Source of the DNA: Cohnella algarum
GTDB lineage: Bacteria > Bacillota > Bacilli > Paenibacillales > Paenibacillaceae
Assembly (NCBI RefSeq): GCF_016937515.1
Contig: NZ_JAFHKM010000002.1
Location: forward strand, 1,421,001 to 1,485,000
Length of the DNA stretch: 64,000 bases
Direction: 5' to 3'
Under the pieces are notes generated by a model. It was not told where the DNA came from and ran no database searches. It saw only the letters and a program-made list of their open reading frames with translations. Of the stretch, positions 28,814 through 37,534 are shown piece by piece. Position 1 is the first letter of the stretch. The number at the start of each line of letters is the position of its first letter. Both the position numbers and the translations under genes were made by a program.

Positions 28814-29878
28814 ATGTCCAATCCGGCGAACATGGAGATAGGAATCAGCACGTTTTTGGAGGCCGGACGGAACCCGGCAACCGGCAGGCTGGCCATCAGC
28901 CATGCCGAACGGCTGCGCAACGCGGTCGAGGAGATCGTGACGGCCGACCAGGCCGGTCTCGACGTGTACGGGATCGGCGAGCATCACCGGATCGATTATG
29001 CGGGAAGCTCCCCCGTCATTCCGCTCGCGGCGGCGGCGGCGATGACGAAACGAATCCGGCTGACGAGCGCCGTCACCGTGCTGTCCTCGGACGACCCGAT
29101 TCGCGTGTATCAGGATTTCGCTTCCCTGGACGGCATCTCGAACGGACGGGCGGAAATCATGGCGGGCCGGGGATCGTTCATCGAATCGTTCCCGCTGTTC
29201 GGGTACAGCCTGAACGATTACGACGAATTGTTCGAGGAAAAGCTGGAGCTGCTGTTGAAGACGAGAGCTTCCGAGAAGGTGACGTGGCGCGGCGGCCACC
29301 GTCCCGCCATCGACAACCTGGGCGTCTACCCGCGCTCGGTTCAGGACCCGCTGCCGGTGTGGATCGCGAGCGGCGGCAACCCCGAGTCCGCCGTGCGGGC
29401 GGGGGCGCTAGGACTGCCGATCGTATTCGCGATTATCGGCGGCATGCCGGAGCGCTTCGCCCCCTTGGTCGAGCTTTACAGGAAGGCTGCCGCGCAAGCC
29501 GGGCACGATCCGGCCAAGCTGCAGATCGCGACGCACTCGCACGGATTCGTCGGCGATTCGACCGAAGCGGCGGCCGACGCGTTTTTTCCGCTGACGCAAG
29601 CGCAGATGAACATCATCGGGCGCGAGCGGGGCTGGCCGCCGTACACCCGGGAATCGTTCGACGCCGCGCGCAGCCTGCGGGGCGCGCTCTATGTCGGGGA
29701 TCCCGAATACGTCGCGGAGAAAATCGTCCTGCTGCGCAAAAACCTGGGCGTCACCCGGTTTTTCCTGCACATCGACGTCGGCGCGATGCCGCACCGCGAG
29801 GTGCTGCACGCCATCGAGCTGCTCGGCACGAAGGTCGCGCCGCTCGTACGCAAGGAGCTAACGCGGATCGAAGGATAA
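28814..29878 (+). CDS. LLM-class flavin-dependent monooxygenase
   Basis: About 354 residues of the luciferase-like fold: EIGISTFLE, GLDVYGIGEHHRIDYAG, RIRLTSAVTVLSSDDPIRVY, and GRAEIMAGRGSFIESFPLFG. These FMNH2-dependent enzymes oxidise small organic substrates; the substrate is unknown. The start at 28814 has GGAGG eight bases upstream. A close paralogue lies at 61641 on the other strand. Confidence 0.87.
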   Translation: MSNPANMEIGISTFLEAGRNPATGRLAISHAERLRNAVEEIVTADQAGLDVYGIGEHHRIDYAGSSPVIPLAAAAAMTKRIRLTSAVTVLSSDDPIRVYQDFASLDGISNGRAEIMAGRGSFIESFPLFGYSLNDYDELFEEKLELLLKTRASEKVTWRGGHRPAIDNLGVYPRSVQDPLPVWIASGGNPESAVRAGALGLPIVFAIIGGMPERFAPLVELYRKAAAQAGHDPAKLQIATHSHGFVGDSTEAAADAFFPLTQAQMNIIGRERGWPPYTRESFDAARSLRGALYVGDPEYVAEKIVLLRKNLGVTRFFLHIDVGAMPHREVLHAIELLGTKVAPLVRKELTRIEG

Positions 29879-29886
29879 TGAGACGA

Positions 29887-29924
29887 AGAGGCTGTCTTCC
29901 GCCAAGCGGACGGCAGCCTCTTTT
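29887..29924 (+). terminator. Terminator of the LLM gene
   Basis: AGAGGCTG and CAGCCTCT arms flank a GC-rich loop and are followed by TTTT, nine bases after the stop codon. Confidence 0.8.
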
Positions 29925-30003
29925 CGCTTCCGAACCGGAAAGTTTACGCCGCCCCGCAGCCGGATATGCTGATAAGACGGAGAAAACAAGGGGAGGGATC
30001 CTC

Positions 30004-30246
30004 GTGGGCTGGATGCCGATCTATGAGAGAATGGCAGAACTGCGCATGGTGCAAAAACGCCGGAAACTGACGGAAACGGAACGTCTGGAGCTGGAGCACT
30101 GTCTCGATATTAACGCCGACTACTGCTACCGGCTGGCCAATCTGTACAATTTGTCGTTAATGGCATCGATGATCGACGATCAGGAGTGGCAGCACGAGCT
30201 GTGCGGGGAAATCGAGAAACAGGGCGGCAGAGTGCCGCGCTTATAG
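30004..30246 (+). CDS. Small protein of the DUF7667 type
   Basis: 80 residues with GTG start and GGAGGG six bases upstream. The core ELEHCLDINADYCYRLANLYN followed by LSLMASMIDDQEWQHELC matches the pattern of small Paenibacillaceae proteins placed in DUF7667 (from memory). It is all-helical and soluble, of unknown function. An alternative start is the ATG at 30013. Confidence 0.7.
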   Translation: MGWMPIYERMAELRMVQKRRKLTETERLELEHCLDINADYCYRLANLYNLSLMASMIDDQEWQHELCGEIEKQGGRVPRL

Positions 30247-30306
30247 CCAATACAAAGCCGAAAAAGCAGCTTGGCCGCGGGCCTCGCCGCTTTTTCGTTT
30301 GCCCGG

Positions 30307-31170
30307 TCACTTCCGCAGGAAGCGAAGCGTCGCCTCGTTGACGATGCCGGCATGCTCCATCGTCAGCGAGTGGCTGGCGCCGGGGATCACGCGGGTTTCC
30401 AGGTCGGCAATGAGGCTTTTCGCGGTCTCGGCCACTTTCCCCGCCGGGTAAATGACCTCTTTTTCCCCTATGACAAGAAGCGTGGGCACCGCAAAGCCGC
30501 GAAACTCCTCCGGCGGAATAACGGAAGGCACGACGTGCAGCTGCGGCATCGCCCCGCGATAAGCGGCGACAATGAGGGAGCGGATGGCGGGCTCCAGCGG
30601 CTCCTTGTTCCCCGACAGCCAGATGAACGCCTTATCCGTCAACCTCTCGGAATGAAAGATCAGGGCGGGAAAAATTTTGGCGAAAAACTTCAGGTTGATT
30701 TTATGAAAGGATCCCGCCGGGGCGTACAAAACAAGTTTGGACACGCGTTCGGGGCAGGAAAGCGAAAAATTGAGCGCCAAAAAACCGCCCATCGAATGGC
30801 CGGCCAAATCCGCCTTGTCGAGCTTCAGCGCATCCAGCGTTTCAAGCAGCCACCGCGCGGCCTCCTGCCGGCTTTTTAGCGGAGCCGCGGGCCTGCTTTT
30901 GCCGAAATCGCCCATCACGTCGATCGCATAAACGGTGCGGTCCTGCGCGAACGGCTTGACGTTCGGGTACCACATCGCGCTGCTCATCGTCATCCCGTGA
31001 AGCAGGACCAGCGGCTTTTTGCCCTCTTCGCCGAAGCGCAAAACATGCGTCTCCCCGAACGTCGTCGGGACGAACCGGGATTCGAACGGCAGTCCGAATT
31101 CGTTCAGCGTTTTGTCGTAGCAACGGTAATATTCCTGTTCGAGAGTCGGATCCTTAAAGAGAGATATCAC
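30307..31170 (-). CDS. Alpha/beta hydrolase
   Basis: This 287-residue hydrolase has LVLLHGMTMSSAMWYPN, nucleophile elbow LAGHSMGGFLAL (Ser), LLVIGEKEVIYP (acid region), and VIPGASHSLTMEH (His). The GTG start has AAGGAG upstream. It is similar in layout to the hydrolase at 33721. The substrate is unknown. Confidence 0.85.
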   Translation of the reverse strand: MISLFKDPTLEQEYYRCYDKTLNEFGLPFESRFVPTTFGETHVLRFGEEGKKPLVLLHGMTMSSAMWYPNVKPFAQDRTVYAIDVMGDFGKSRPAAPLKSRQEAARWLLETLDALKLDKADLAGHSMGGFLALNFSLSCPERVSKLVLYAPAGSFHKINLKFFAKIFPALIFHSERLTDKAFIWLSGNKEPLEPAIRSLIVAAYRGAMPQLHVVPSVIPPEEFRGFAVPTLLVIGEKEVIYPAGKVAETAKSLIADLETRVIPGASHSLTMEHAGIVNEATLRFLRK

Positions 31171-31312
31171 AGCAGGCTCCTTGTTTTTCTTTCTATCATA
31201 TCATCAATGCGGACCCTAAAAAAACCGCCGCCGGACGAGGCGTTTTACGACTTTGGTCCGAGGCGTAGCGCGCGCAAATACGAAAAAGGCGCGAGGACGC
31301 GGACGGCACCGG

Positions 31313-31471
31313 TCAACTCACGCCTTTTTCGTCGATTTTGGAAGACTTCCGGAGCATTTTTCTCCGGCCGGACAGCACTTTGTACCACAGGTTTCCCTGT
31401 TCGTCCCGGAACAATTGAAATCCCATCAGCTTCAACGGCGTCCAAATCTCGTGAAAGTAATGATAAGGCAT
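31313..31471 (-). CDS. Small hypothetical protein, 52 residues
   Basis: Starts MPYHYFHEIWTPLKLMGFQL and ends KIDEKGVS. The ATG at 31471 is preceded by GGAGGGGG, a strong site, which is the main support. It is basic towards the end and has no membrane segment. It is not recognised. Confidence 0.5.
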   Translation of the reverse strand: MPYHYFHEIWTPLKLMGFQLFRDEQGNLWYKVLSGRRKMLRKSSKIDEKGVS

Positions 31472-31569
31472 TAATCCCCCTCCATTGCAACCAATATAAT
31501 CCATTCCGCGCCCAAAGAATAGTTACCCGTGTCATTACTTTTATTACAGGTCAGTCATAAAATAGTAAA

Positions 31570-31600
31570 AAAGACCCCTTGCTTGCAGGGTCTTTCTTGA
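31570..31600. terminator. Bidirectional hairpin downstream of the antiporter gene
   Basis: AAGACCC-CTTGCTTGC-AGGGTCTT with A-rich and T-rich flanks. It serves the antiporter gene on the minus strand. Confidence 0.75.
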
Positions 31601-31617
31601 AAAATCTTTTTTCCCGT

Positions 31618-33659
31618 TCATTCCGCATGCTCATGCAACGTGACGCTTTCGATATAGTTGATCATTCTTCTTAGTTCCTTTGCCTGATCTCTGCTGATTT
31701 CCCCGTTTCCGAACATCCGGCGGATTTCCGCCCGTTCGACGTCGATGACCTTAAGCCGAAGCTCCTCCTTTTGCGCCTCCGCGATTTCGTCGAACGATGC
31801 CGTCGGCCGCTTCAAGCGGTCGATCATCCTTTTGTAATCCAGGATGACGGAATACGCGATGCCCGATTTTCCGTGCTCCTCGGCGTAAGTCTCCAGTTGG
31901 CCGAGAGCCGCCTCCAACGCCTTCAGCTGCACGTCCCGCCCCAACCGCAGCTTGACCACGTTCGCCGCATCGCGTCCGGCCCGCTTGCGGTAGCGGCCGG
32001 TCGACCGCTTCCAGTCCCTGACCGCTTTTCCGATGAGATAGACGATGCCGGAACGAACGTCGGTGGACAGGGCTTCTTCCCGGATGTCCAGCGACTTTTC
32101 GAAAGCTTCGAACACCTCTTTGTTCATTCCTTCGCCGTTCATCGCCTCGTGGATATATTTCCGCTCCGCCCTCAGCGCCATGAGCCGGATTTCCGTCGCC
32201 TTTTGCCGGCGTTCGTTCGCCTGCTCCAGCGAATCCCGCTCGGAGTGCAGGCGCCGGAACGTCCGTTTGTATTCGTCGATCAACTGATAGGCGGCCTCTT
32301 CGTTCTCCTCGTTCATTTCCGCCTTCAGCTTCTTCAGCGAAGCCAGCAGCAGTCTGCTCTTGGCCTCGCGCATATCCAGAAAGTCCGCGTTCTCCCCTTC
32401 CGCGGCCGCCTCCCCTTTGCTTAACAGAGGCAAAAACACGGTGGCCGCGATGAGCGTCAGCAAGATGACGCCCGCCGCCAGAAAGACGATGAGCGAACGC
32501 TGGGGAAAAGCCTCCCCGCTTGCGGTCGCGAGCGGCATGGACAGCACCCCGGCCATCGTGACGGCGCCGCGCACGCCGGTCAGGCTGACGAGCAGCGTAT
32601 TGGCCAGAGCGGGTTTGGAGGTGTCCGCCGATTTTTTGAAACGGTATTCGTAATATGAAAAGAGGCAGGACCAGACGAAACGAATGGCCAGGATGGCGAA
32701 GCCGATCGCGACCGCATAGCCGACCGCGAGCCCGTTGTCGATGAAGGGATTTTCGACCGTCGCGCGGATGGAAGGGGGGATGATCAATCCCAACAGCAGG
32801 AACACGATGCCGTTCAGGACGAACAGCACCGTCGACCAGACGTTTTCCGTGAGCACCTGTTCCTCGGCCAGCACGGTTTCCGTCCGTTCCCGGAGCAGGG
32901 AATGCACGATGCCGCCGACGACGACCGCGATCACCCCGGAGGCGTGCAGCATCTCTTCCGTGATGATGAAAATCAGGAACGGCGTCAGAAGTTGGAGAAG
33001 CGAATGCAGCGTGACGTCGTTGATTCCCTGTTTGCGCAGCGTGAACCGGAGCCAGGTCATGATCAAACTGAGAACGAGGCCCAGGACCGCCCCCGCAATG
33101 AACATATAGGTAAAATCGAAGACGGCTTCCCGCAGCGAAAAATAGCCCGTCACGACCGCCGCGACCGCATAGTTGAAGGCGACCAGGCCGGACGCGTCGT
33201 TGATGAGGGATTCCCCCGGACGAGATTCAGCACCTTCTCCGGCAGATGGATCCGTTTGGCGATCCCGTTCACCGCGACAGGGTCGGTGGGCGACAAAATC
33301 GCGGCAAGCGCAAACGCGGCGGCAAGCGGGATTTCGGGAATGAGCCAGTGAATAAAATAGCCCCCGCCGATTGTCGTCAGGAGAACGAGAATGATCGCGT
33401 TGCCGAAAATCGGGGCTTTCATCTGCCACAATTGCTCGCGGGGAAAATGCCGCCCGTCGTTGTACAGGAGCGGAGCGACGAACAGCAGCAAAAACCACTC
33501 CGTTTCGATTTCCAGCCGGATATTCGGAAACGCGAGCGCGAGCGCGAAGCCGAAAGCGATTTGCGTCAAGGCCGTCGGAATAAAGGGGATGTAGTGGCTG
33601 ATGATGTTCGAGATGACGAGACAAACGAGCAGCAGAATGACGCTCATCAAGAGACCCAT
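31618..33659 (-). CDS. CPA1-family Na+/H+ antiporter with long cytoplasmic tail, frameshifted
   Basis: The N-terminal part has IPFIPTALTQIAFGFALAL, FVAPLLYNDGRHFPR and AAILSPTDPVAVNGIAKRI. The literal frame breaks at the five-C run 33213-33217; one base restores LVRGESLINDASGLVAFN, whose Asn-Asp pair is the ion-binding site of CPA1 antiporters. After ~12 helices a ~250-residue soluble tail rich in charged helices follows. Corrected length is about 680 residues. It exports Na+ or K+ in exchange for H+. RBS GGGGGAAG precedes the ATG. Confidence 0.85.
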
Positions 33660-33720
33660 TTACTTCCCCCTGAACGATTGGAAAAATACATCTATCCAGT
33701 GTTCCAACGCACAAGTCTAT

Positions 33721-34608
33721 TTAAACCATTCCGGCCGTCAAAAAACGAATGATTTCCCGATTGACGACGCCGGGCTGCTCCTGGTTGATGCCATGCCCGG
33801 CGCGGGAAACGATTTTATACGAAAACGCCCCTTCGTTCAAAATCTCCAGCATCTCCTTGTTGAGCTTCAATCGGTGCTCCCCCAGCATGAAAAAGAGCTT
33901 GTCCTTGACGGCCGCGCCTTTGATCGGGTCGTATTTTTCCAGCTTGTGCGCGAACATCGCCTGGCGGTTGTGGCTTTTCATCAACAGAATCAGATGCTCC
34001 GCGATGAGCGGATGCCGCTCGAACAAATCCGAGTCGGGAGCGCTCATTTTTCGGAGGACTTTGAGCAGGTTCCGGTCCGTCGGGACGACGATTTCCGGAA
34101 ACATCAGCAGAAGCGTCCGGATCATCGATTTCAGCGGGGCGGTCACGATCCCGCCCTCCATGCAGACGGCCCGCGCTACTTTCCCCGGATTTTCCGCGGC
34201 ATAGTTGTAGGCCATATAGCCGCCGTTCGAAACCCCTGCCATATTCACCGATTCGAACCCGAAATAGCCGATGACTTGATCGATCCAATCCGTTTGGCGA
34301 AACGAGCTTTTGTCGTAGCGGTCGCCCGGCACGCTCTTGCCCGGTCCGCCGATCGTATCGATCGCGATGCAATAAAAGCGCTCGGACAACTCCTTCATGT
34401 TCAGCGCCCACATGACCGCGGAGTTGTCCCCCACTCCGTGAAACAGCATCAACGGCGGATTCGCCGGATTTCCGCAAACGATGCAATGGGTGATTCCGTA
34501 CGCCGTATCGACATCCGTTTCTTCGTAGTCGGTTGCCCAGGTCCCGAGCAGCTCGTCGTAAGACCGTATGACCTTCTGTTTGGCGCTCCCGTTTTTAAAA
34601 ATGCGCAT
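33721..34608 (-). CDS. Alpha/beta hydrolase
   Basis: About 295 residues: LMLFHGVGDNSAVMW, nucleophile elbow MAGVSNGGYMAY (Ser), FFMLGEHRLKLN, and SRAGHGINQEQP (His). Its start lies inside the end of the upstream TetR gene, so the two are co-transcribed and the hydrolase is a likely target of that regulator. It may start four codons earlier. Confidence 0.85.
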   Translation of the reverse strand: MRIFKNGSAKQKVIRSYDELLGTWATDYEETDVDTAYGITHCIVCGNPANPPLMLFHGVGDNSAVMWALNMKELSERFYCIAIDTIGGPGKSVPGDRYDKSSFRQTDWIDQVIGYFGFESVNMAGVSNGGYMAYNYAAENPGKVARAVCMEGGIVTAPLKSMIRTLLLMFPEIVVPTDRNLLKVLRKMSAPDSDLFERHPLIAEHLILLMKSHNRQAMFAHKLEKYDPIKGAAVKDKLFFMLGEHRLKLNKEMLEILNEGAFSYKIVSRAGHGINQEQPGVVNREIIRFLTAGMV

Positions 34609-35254
34609 CGCGCTCTCCATCCCCCTTGGGCGATTTTTTCATAAATCGCAAAACGACCTCCGCCGACGGAAATGGCAGGTCGCCGACCGTCTGAATCCTC
34701 GCGATGCCCAAGCCCTGGATGGTCGAAAAGTACGTAATGGCCAGCATCATCGGATCTTCCTCTATGATTTCGCCGGCCTTCTGCCCCTCGACGATGATCG
34801 GGATCAGATGCTCGAAGGGCCGCTTCATTTTCTCGGCCGACACCCGTTTGGCGCTCTCCGGGGCTCCCTCCGATCCTGCGCTCTGCAGCAGGATGAGCCG
34901 CCAGTGCTGCATGGCGATGCTGTCCGGGGCCAGGAAGGCTTCGGTCAGCCAGGTGATTTTGTCCAACGGCGATCCCGGCAGCTCCGCCGCGAAAGCGACG
35001 GCTCGCCCGGCCCCGTCCGCCGCAAGCTCGACGATTTGGGTAAAAATCTCTTCCTTCGATTTGAAGTACGTATAAACATAACCTTGGCTGAAACCGGCGC
35101 TGGCGGCGATATCCTTAATTTTTGCCGCGGCGAAGCCCTTTTTCGAAAATACCTCGATGGCGTGCAAAAGAATTTGCCGAATCGCATAATTGGGCATCGC
35201 GTTCGCGAAGTTTTCGGCAAACCTTGCTTTCAACCAATCGCTTTGCCGGGACAT
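34595..35254 (-). CDS. TetR-family regulator
   Basis: About 219 residues with HTH FAAAKIKDIAASAGFSQGYVY followed by TYFKSKEEIF. The start at 35254 (MSRQSDW) has GAGGAGG upstream. The end overlaps the hydrolase start by 14 bases. A palindrome 30 bases upstream is the likely autoregulatory operator. Confidence 0.88.
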   Translation of the reverse strand: MSRQSDWLKARFAENFANAMPNYAIRQILLHAIEVFSKKGFAAAKIKDIAASAGFSQGYVYTYFKSKEEIFTQIVELAADGAGRAVAFAAELPGSPLDKITWLTEAFLAPDSIAMQHWRLILLQSAGSEGAPESAKRVSAEKMKRPFEHLIPIIVEGQKAGEIIEEDPMMLAITYFSTIQGLGIARIQTVGDLPFPSAEVVLRFMKKSPKGDGERDAHF

Positions 35255-35283
35255 GGGCTTGTTCCTCCTCTCCCGCGTGTTGA

Positions 35284-35299
35284 ATGAACGTTCGTTCAT
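35284..35299. promoter_or_regulatory. TetR operator candidate
   Basis: ATGAACG-TT-CGTTCAT, a perfect inverted repeat of 16 bases of the form often bound by TetR repressors, just upstream of the TetR gene. Confidence 0.6.
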
Positions 35300-35396
35300 A
35301 TTCTACTATAATTTAACATTAAAATTCAGTTCGGACAACGGAAAGCGGCTTTTTCGTTCTCTGAGGGCGCGACTTTCCCGGTTCGGCTTGGCTTCG

Positions 35397-35473
35397 TTGG
35401 ATTTTATCTGATTTTATCCAATCAAAGCCGGCTTTTTCGCGAAACGGGCCGTCCCCGTTGGATAAAATCCTCA
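35397..35473 (+). repeat. Shortened copy 3 of the dispersed repeat
   Basis: A1 (with an internal TTTTATCTGA duplication), the GGCTTTTTCGCGAAA spacer and module B survive; A2, the second spacer and A' are missing. The leader with CGTTCTCTGAGGG is present 44 bases upstream. It lies between divergent TetR and ada genes. Confidence 0.8.
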
Positions 35474-35564
35474 TTTAAAAAATGCATGCCCGAATTTCGG
35501 CGACGGGGGGAGCGGCAGCGTTTTATAATAAAAGCATCTAATTCACGTGCGGGGTGTGGAACCG

Positions 35565-36596
35565 ATGATCGCAACCGAACGCAAGCAGGAATTTTACGAT
35601 ACCGAATACGAAGGGGTCTTTTATGTCGGCGTCAAAACGACGGGCGTGTTCTGTCGTCCGACCTGCCCGGCGCGAAAGCCCAAAATGGAAAACTGCGAAT
35701 TTTTCGAGACGGCGCAGCAGGCGCTTTTGGCCCCGTACAGGCCCTGTCAGCGCTGCCGACCGCTGTCCCATCCGAACCAGGTGTCGGACGTTGTGCGCGT
35801 CCTGGTCGAAGCGGTCGAGAACCATCCCGAGAAACGCTGGAAGGGCCGGGATTTCCGGGAACTCTCGGTGGACGAGTCCACGGCGCGCCGCCAGTTCAAA
35901 AAGCGCTTCGGCATGACGTTCATCGAGTATGCGCGCGCGCGGCGCATGGGACTCGCCTTAAAAAACATCCGCTCCGGCCAATCGGTCATCGACAGCCAGC
36001 TGTCCGCCGGATATGAGTCGAGCAGCGGCTTTCGGGACGCCTTTTCCCGGATTATGGGGGCGGCGCCGACGCTGCTGGACGACCGCAAAATATTGAAGGC
36101 GGCCTGGATCGACACGCGGCTCGGCCCGATGATGGCGATCGGCGACGAGTCCGCCCTCTATTTGCTCGAATTCATCGACCGCCGCGGCCTGGAGCGCGAG
36201 GTGGAGCGCCTGCGGAAGCGGACCCGGTCGGCCGTTATCCCCGGCATGACCGAACCGATCCGCTCGGTCGAACGGGAGCTGGGCCTCTATTTCGAAGGGA
36301 AGCTGACCACGTTCGAAACCCCGCTCTTTTTGCTGGGGTCCGAGTTTCAAAAAAGCGTATGGGCGCAGCTGTTGAAAATCCCGCCGGGGGAAACCCGCTC
36401 CTACCTCGACATCGCCCGCTCCCTGGGCCGGCCGACCGCTTCCCGCGCCGTCGCCCGCGCCAACGGGTCCAACCAGCTGGCCATCGTCATTCCTTGCCAC
36501 CGCGTGATCAATTCGAACGGCGACCTTGGCGGATACGCCGGGGGAATCGCGCGGAAAAACTGGCTGCTGGAGCACGAGCGGCGGGGAGAGGGATAG
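35565..36596 (+). CDS. ada: Bifunctional Ada: methylphosphotriester-DNA and O6-methylguanine repair protein
   Basis: 343 residues. The N-terminal zinc domain has Cys30, Cys34, Cys61 and Cys64, with the same spacing as E. coli Ada (Cys38/42/69/72). It is followed by an AraC-type HTH (WKGRDFRELSVDESTARRQF, SAGYESSSGFRDAF) and a C-terminal MGMT domain with acceptor Cys in IPCHRVINSNG. It repairs alkylated DNA and activates its own regulon once methylated. In Bacillus subtilis these functions are split between AdaA and AdaB (known); here they are fused. RBS is weak. Confidence 0.93.
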   Translation: MIATERKQEFYDTEYEGVFYVGVKTTGVFCRPTCPARKPKMENCEFFETAQQALLAPYRPCQRCRPLSHPNQVSDVVRVLVEAVENHPEKRWKGRDFRELSVDESTARRQFKKRFGMTFIEYARARRMGLALKNIRSGQSVIDSQLSAGYESSSGFRDAFSRIMGAAPTLLDDRKILKAAWIDTRLGPMMAIGDESALYLLEFIDRRGLEREVERLRKRTRSAVIPGMTEPIRSVERELGLYFEGKLTTFETPLFLLGSEFQKSVWAQLLKIPPGETRSYLDIARSLGRPTASRAVARANGSNQLAIVIPCHRVINSNGDLGGYAGGIARKNWLLEHERRGEG

Positions 36597-36615
36597 CGCC
36601 GCGCCGCCCTGTCCC

Positions 36616-36750
36616 TTATTCCGGAAACACTCTTGCCACCGTAAGGATATAGTCCGTCTCCTCCGCCGGAAAATTTTGCGTTACGGTCACATCGCCGTCG
36701 GCTTTAACCTCCGAAACCGGAGGATATCCTTTGACGCCCTTCCGGCGTCG
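36616..36750 (-). pseudogene. Possible 3' gene remnant
   Basis: On the minus strand about 40 codons read GVKGYPPVSEVKADGDVTVT then QNFPAEETDYILTVARVFPE and a stop. The composition looks like a beta-sandwich C-terminus. There is no start or upstream domain; the frame is closed by a stop at about 36757. The family is not recognised. Confidence 0.3.
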
Positions 36751-36812
36751 GAAGTTTCATTGCAAGCGGGAAATTATATAATAGAAGGAGCGAGTTTCGA
36801 AGGAGGATCCAG

Positions 36813-37430
36813 ATGGCGAACGAGTCCTGCGACCGGAGAATCAGGAAATCGAAGGCAGCGTTGAAAGAGTCCCTGCTGGCGCTGATGGAGCAGAAGAATT
36901 TCGAGGACATTTCGATTACGGATATCGTGCGGGCGGCCGAGCTCAATCGGGGCACCTTTTACAAGCACTATCAGGTGAAAGAGGAGCTGCTGAACGAACT
37001 GCTGGACGACGTCGCCGCCGAATTTATCGAGGCCTATCGGGCGCCCTATCGAAACAAGCAAACGTTCGAGGTCAAGCACTTGACGGCATCCGCCATTACG
37101 CTCTACGACCACGTTCAACGAAATGCTCGGTTCTACACTCTGTTGGTGATGAGAAACGCCTTCGGCGGCTTTCAAAACCGCATCTGCGGCATTCTGAAAA
37201 ATCTGTATCTCGAGGACGTCACGGATATGTCCCTGAGCCCGAAGATCGACCGGGAGCTTCTGGCCGGCTTTCGCGCACACGCGGTGTTCGGCTTGATCGC
37301 GGAGTGGGTCAAAGGCGGTTTCAAGTACAGTTCGACGTATATGGCCGAGCAAACGCTGGAAATCATCCGCAAAAACCAGGAGAACGACGCGTACGCCACC
37401 AATCTATCCCGAACGGAAATCACGAGATAG
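36813..37430 (+). CDS. TetR-family regulator
   Basis: This 205-residue protein has HTH FEDISITDIVRAAELNRGTF followed by YKHYQVKEEL and a TetR_C_33-like ligand domain ending GGFKYSSTYMAEQTLEI. RBS GGAGG precedes the ATG and TATAAT lies at about 36775-36780. No obvious partner gene is adjacent on its strand. Confidence 0.87.
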   Translation: MANESCDRRIRKSKAALKESLLALMEQKNFEDISITDIVRAAELNRGTFYKHYQVKEELLNELLDDVAAEFIEAYRAPYRNKQTFEVKHLTASAITLYDHVQRNARFYTLLVMRNAFGGFQNRICGILKNLYLEDVTDMSLSPKIDRELLAGFRAHAVFGLIAEWVKGGFKYSSTYMAEQTLEIIRKNQENDAYATNLSRTEITR

Positions 37431-37455
37431 CGGTCGCCGTCTCCCTGACCTTCGC

Positions 37456-37512
37456 ACGCAAAAAAAAGGCGGCACGCACGCCACGGAAACCCGATGGCCA
37501 TGCATGCCGCCG
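37456..37512 (-). terminator. Terminator of the ribose-type ABC operon region
   Basis: On the minus strand GGCGGCATGC and GCGTGCCGCC arms flank a ~30-base loop and are followed by seven T. Confidence 0.7.
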
Positions 37513-37534
37513 GCGCCGAATCGACGCTCGGCGC

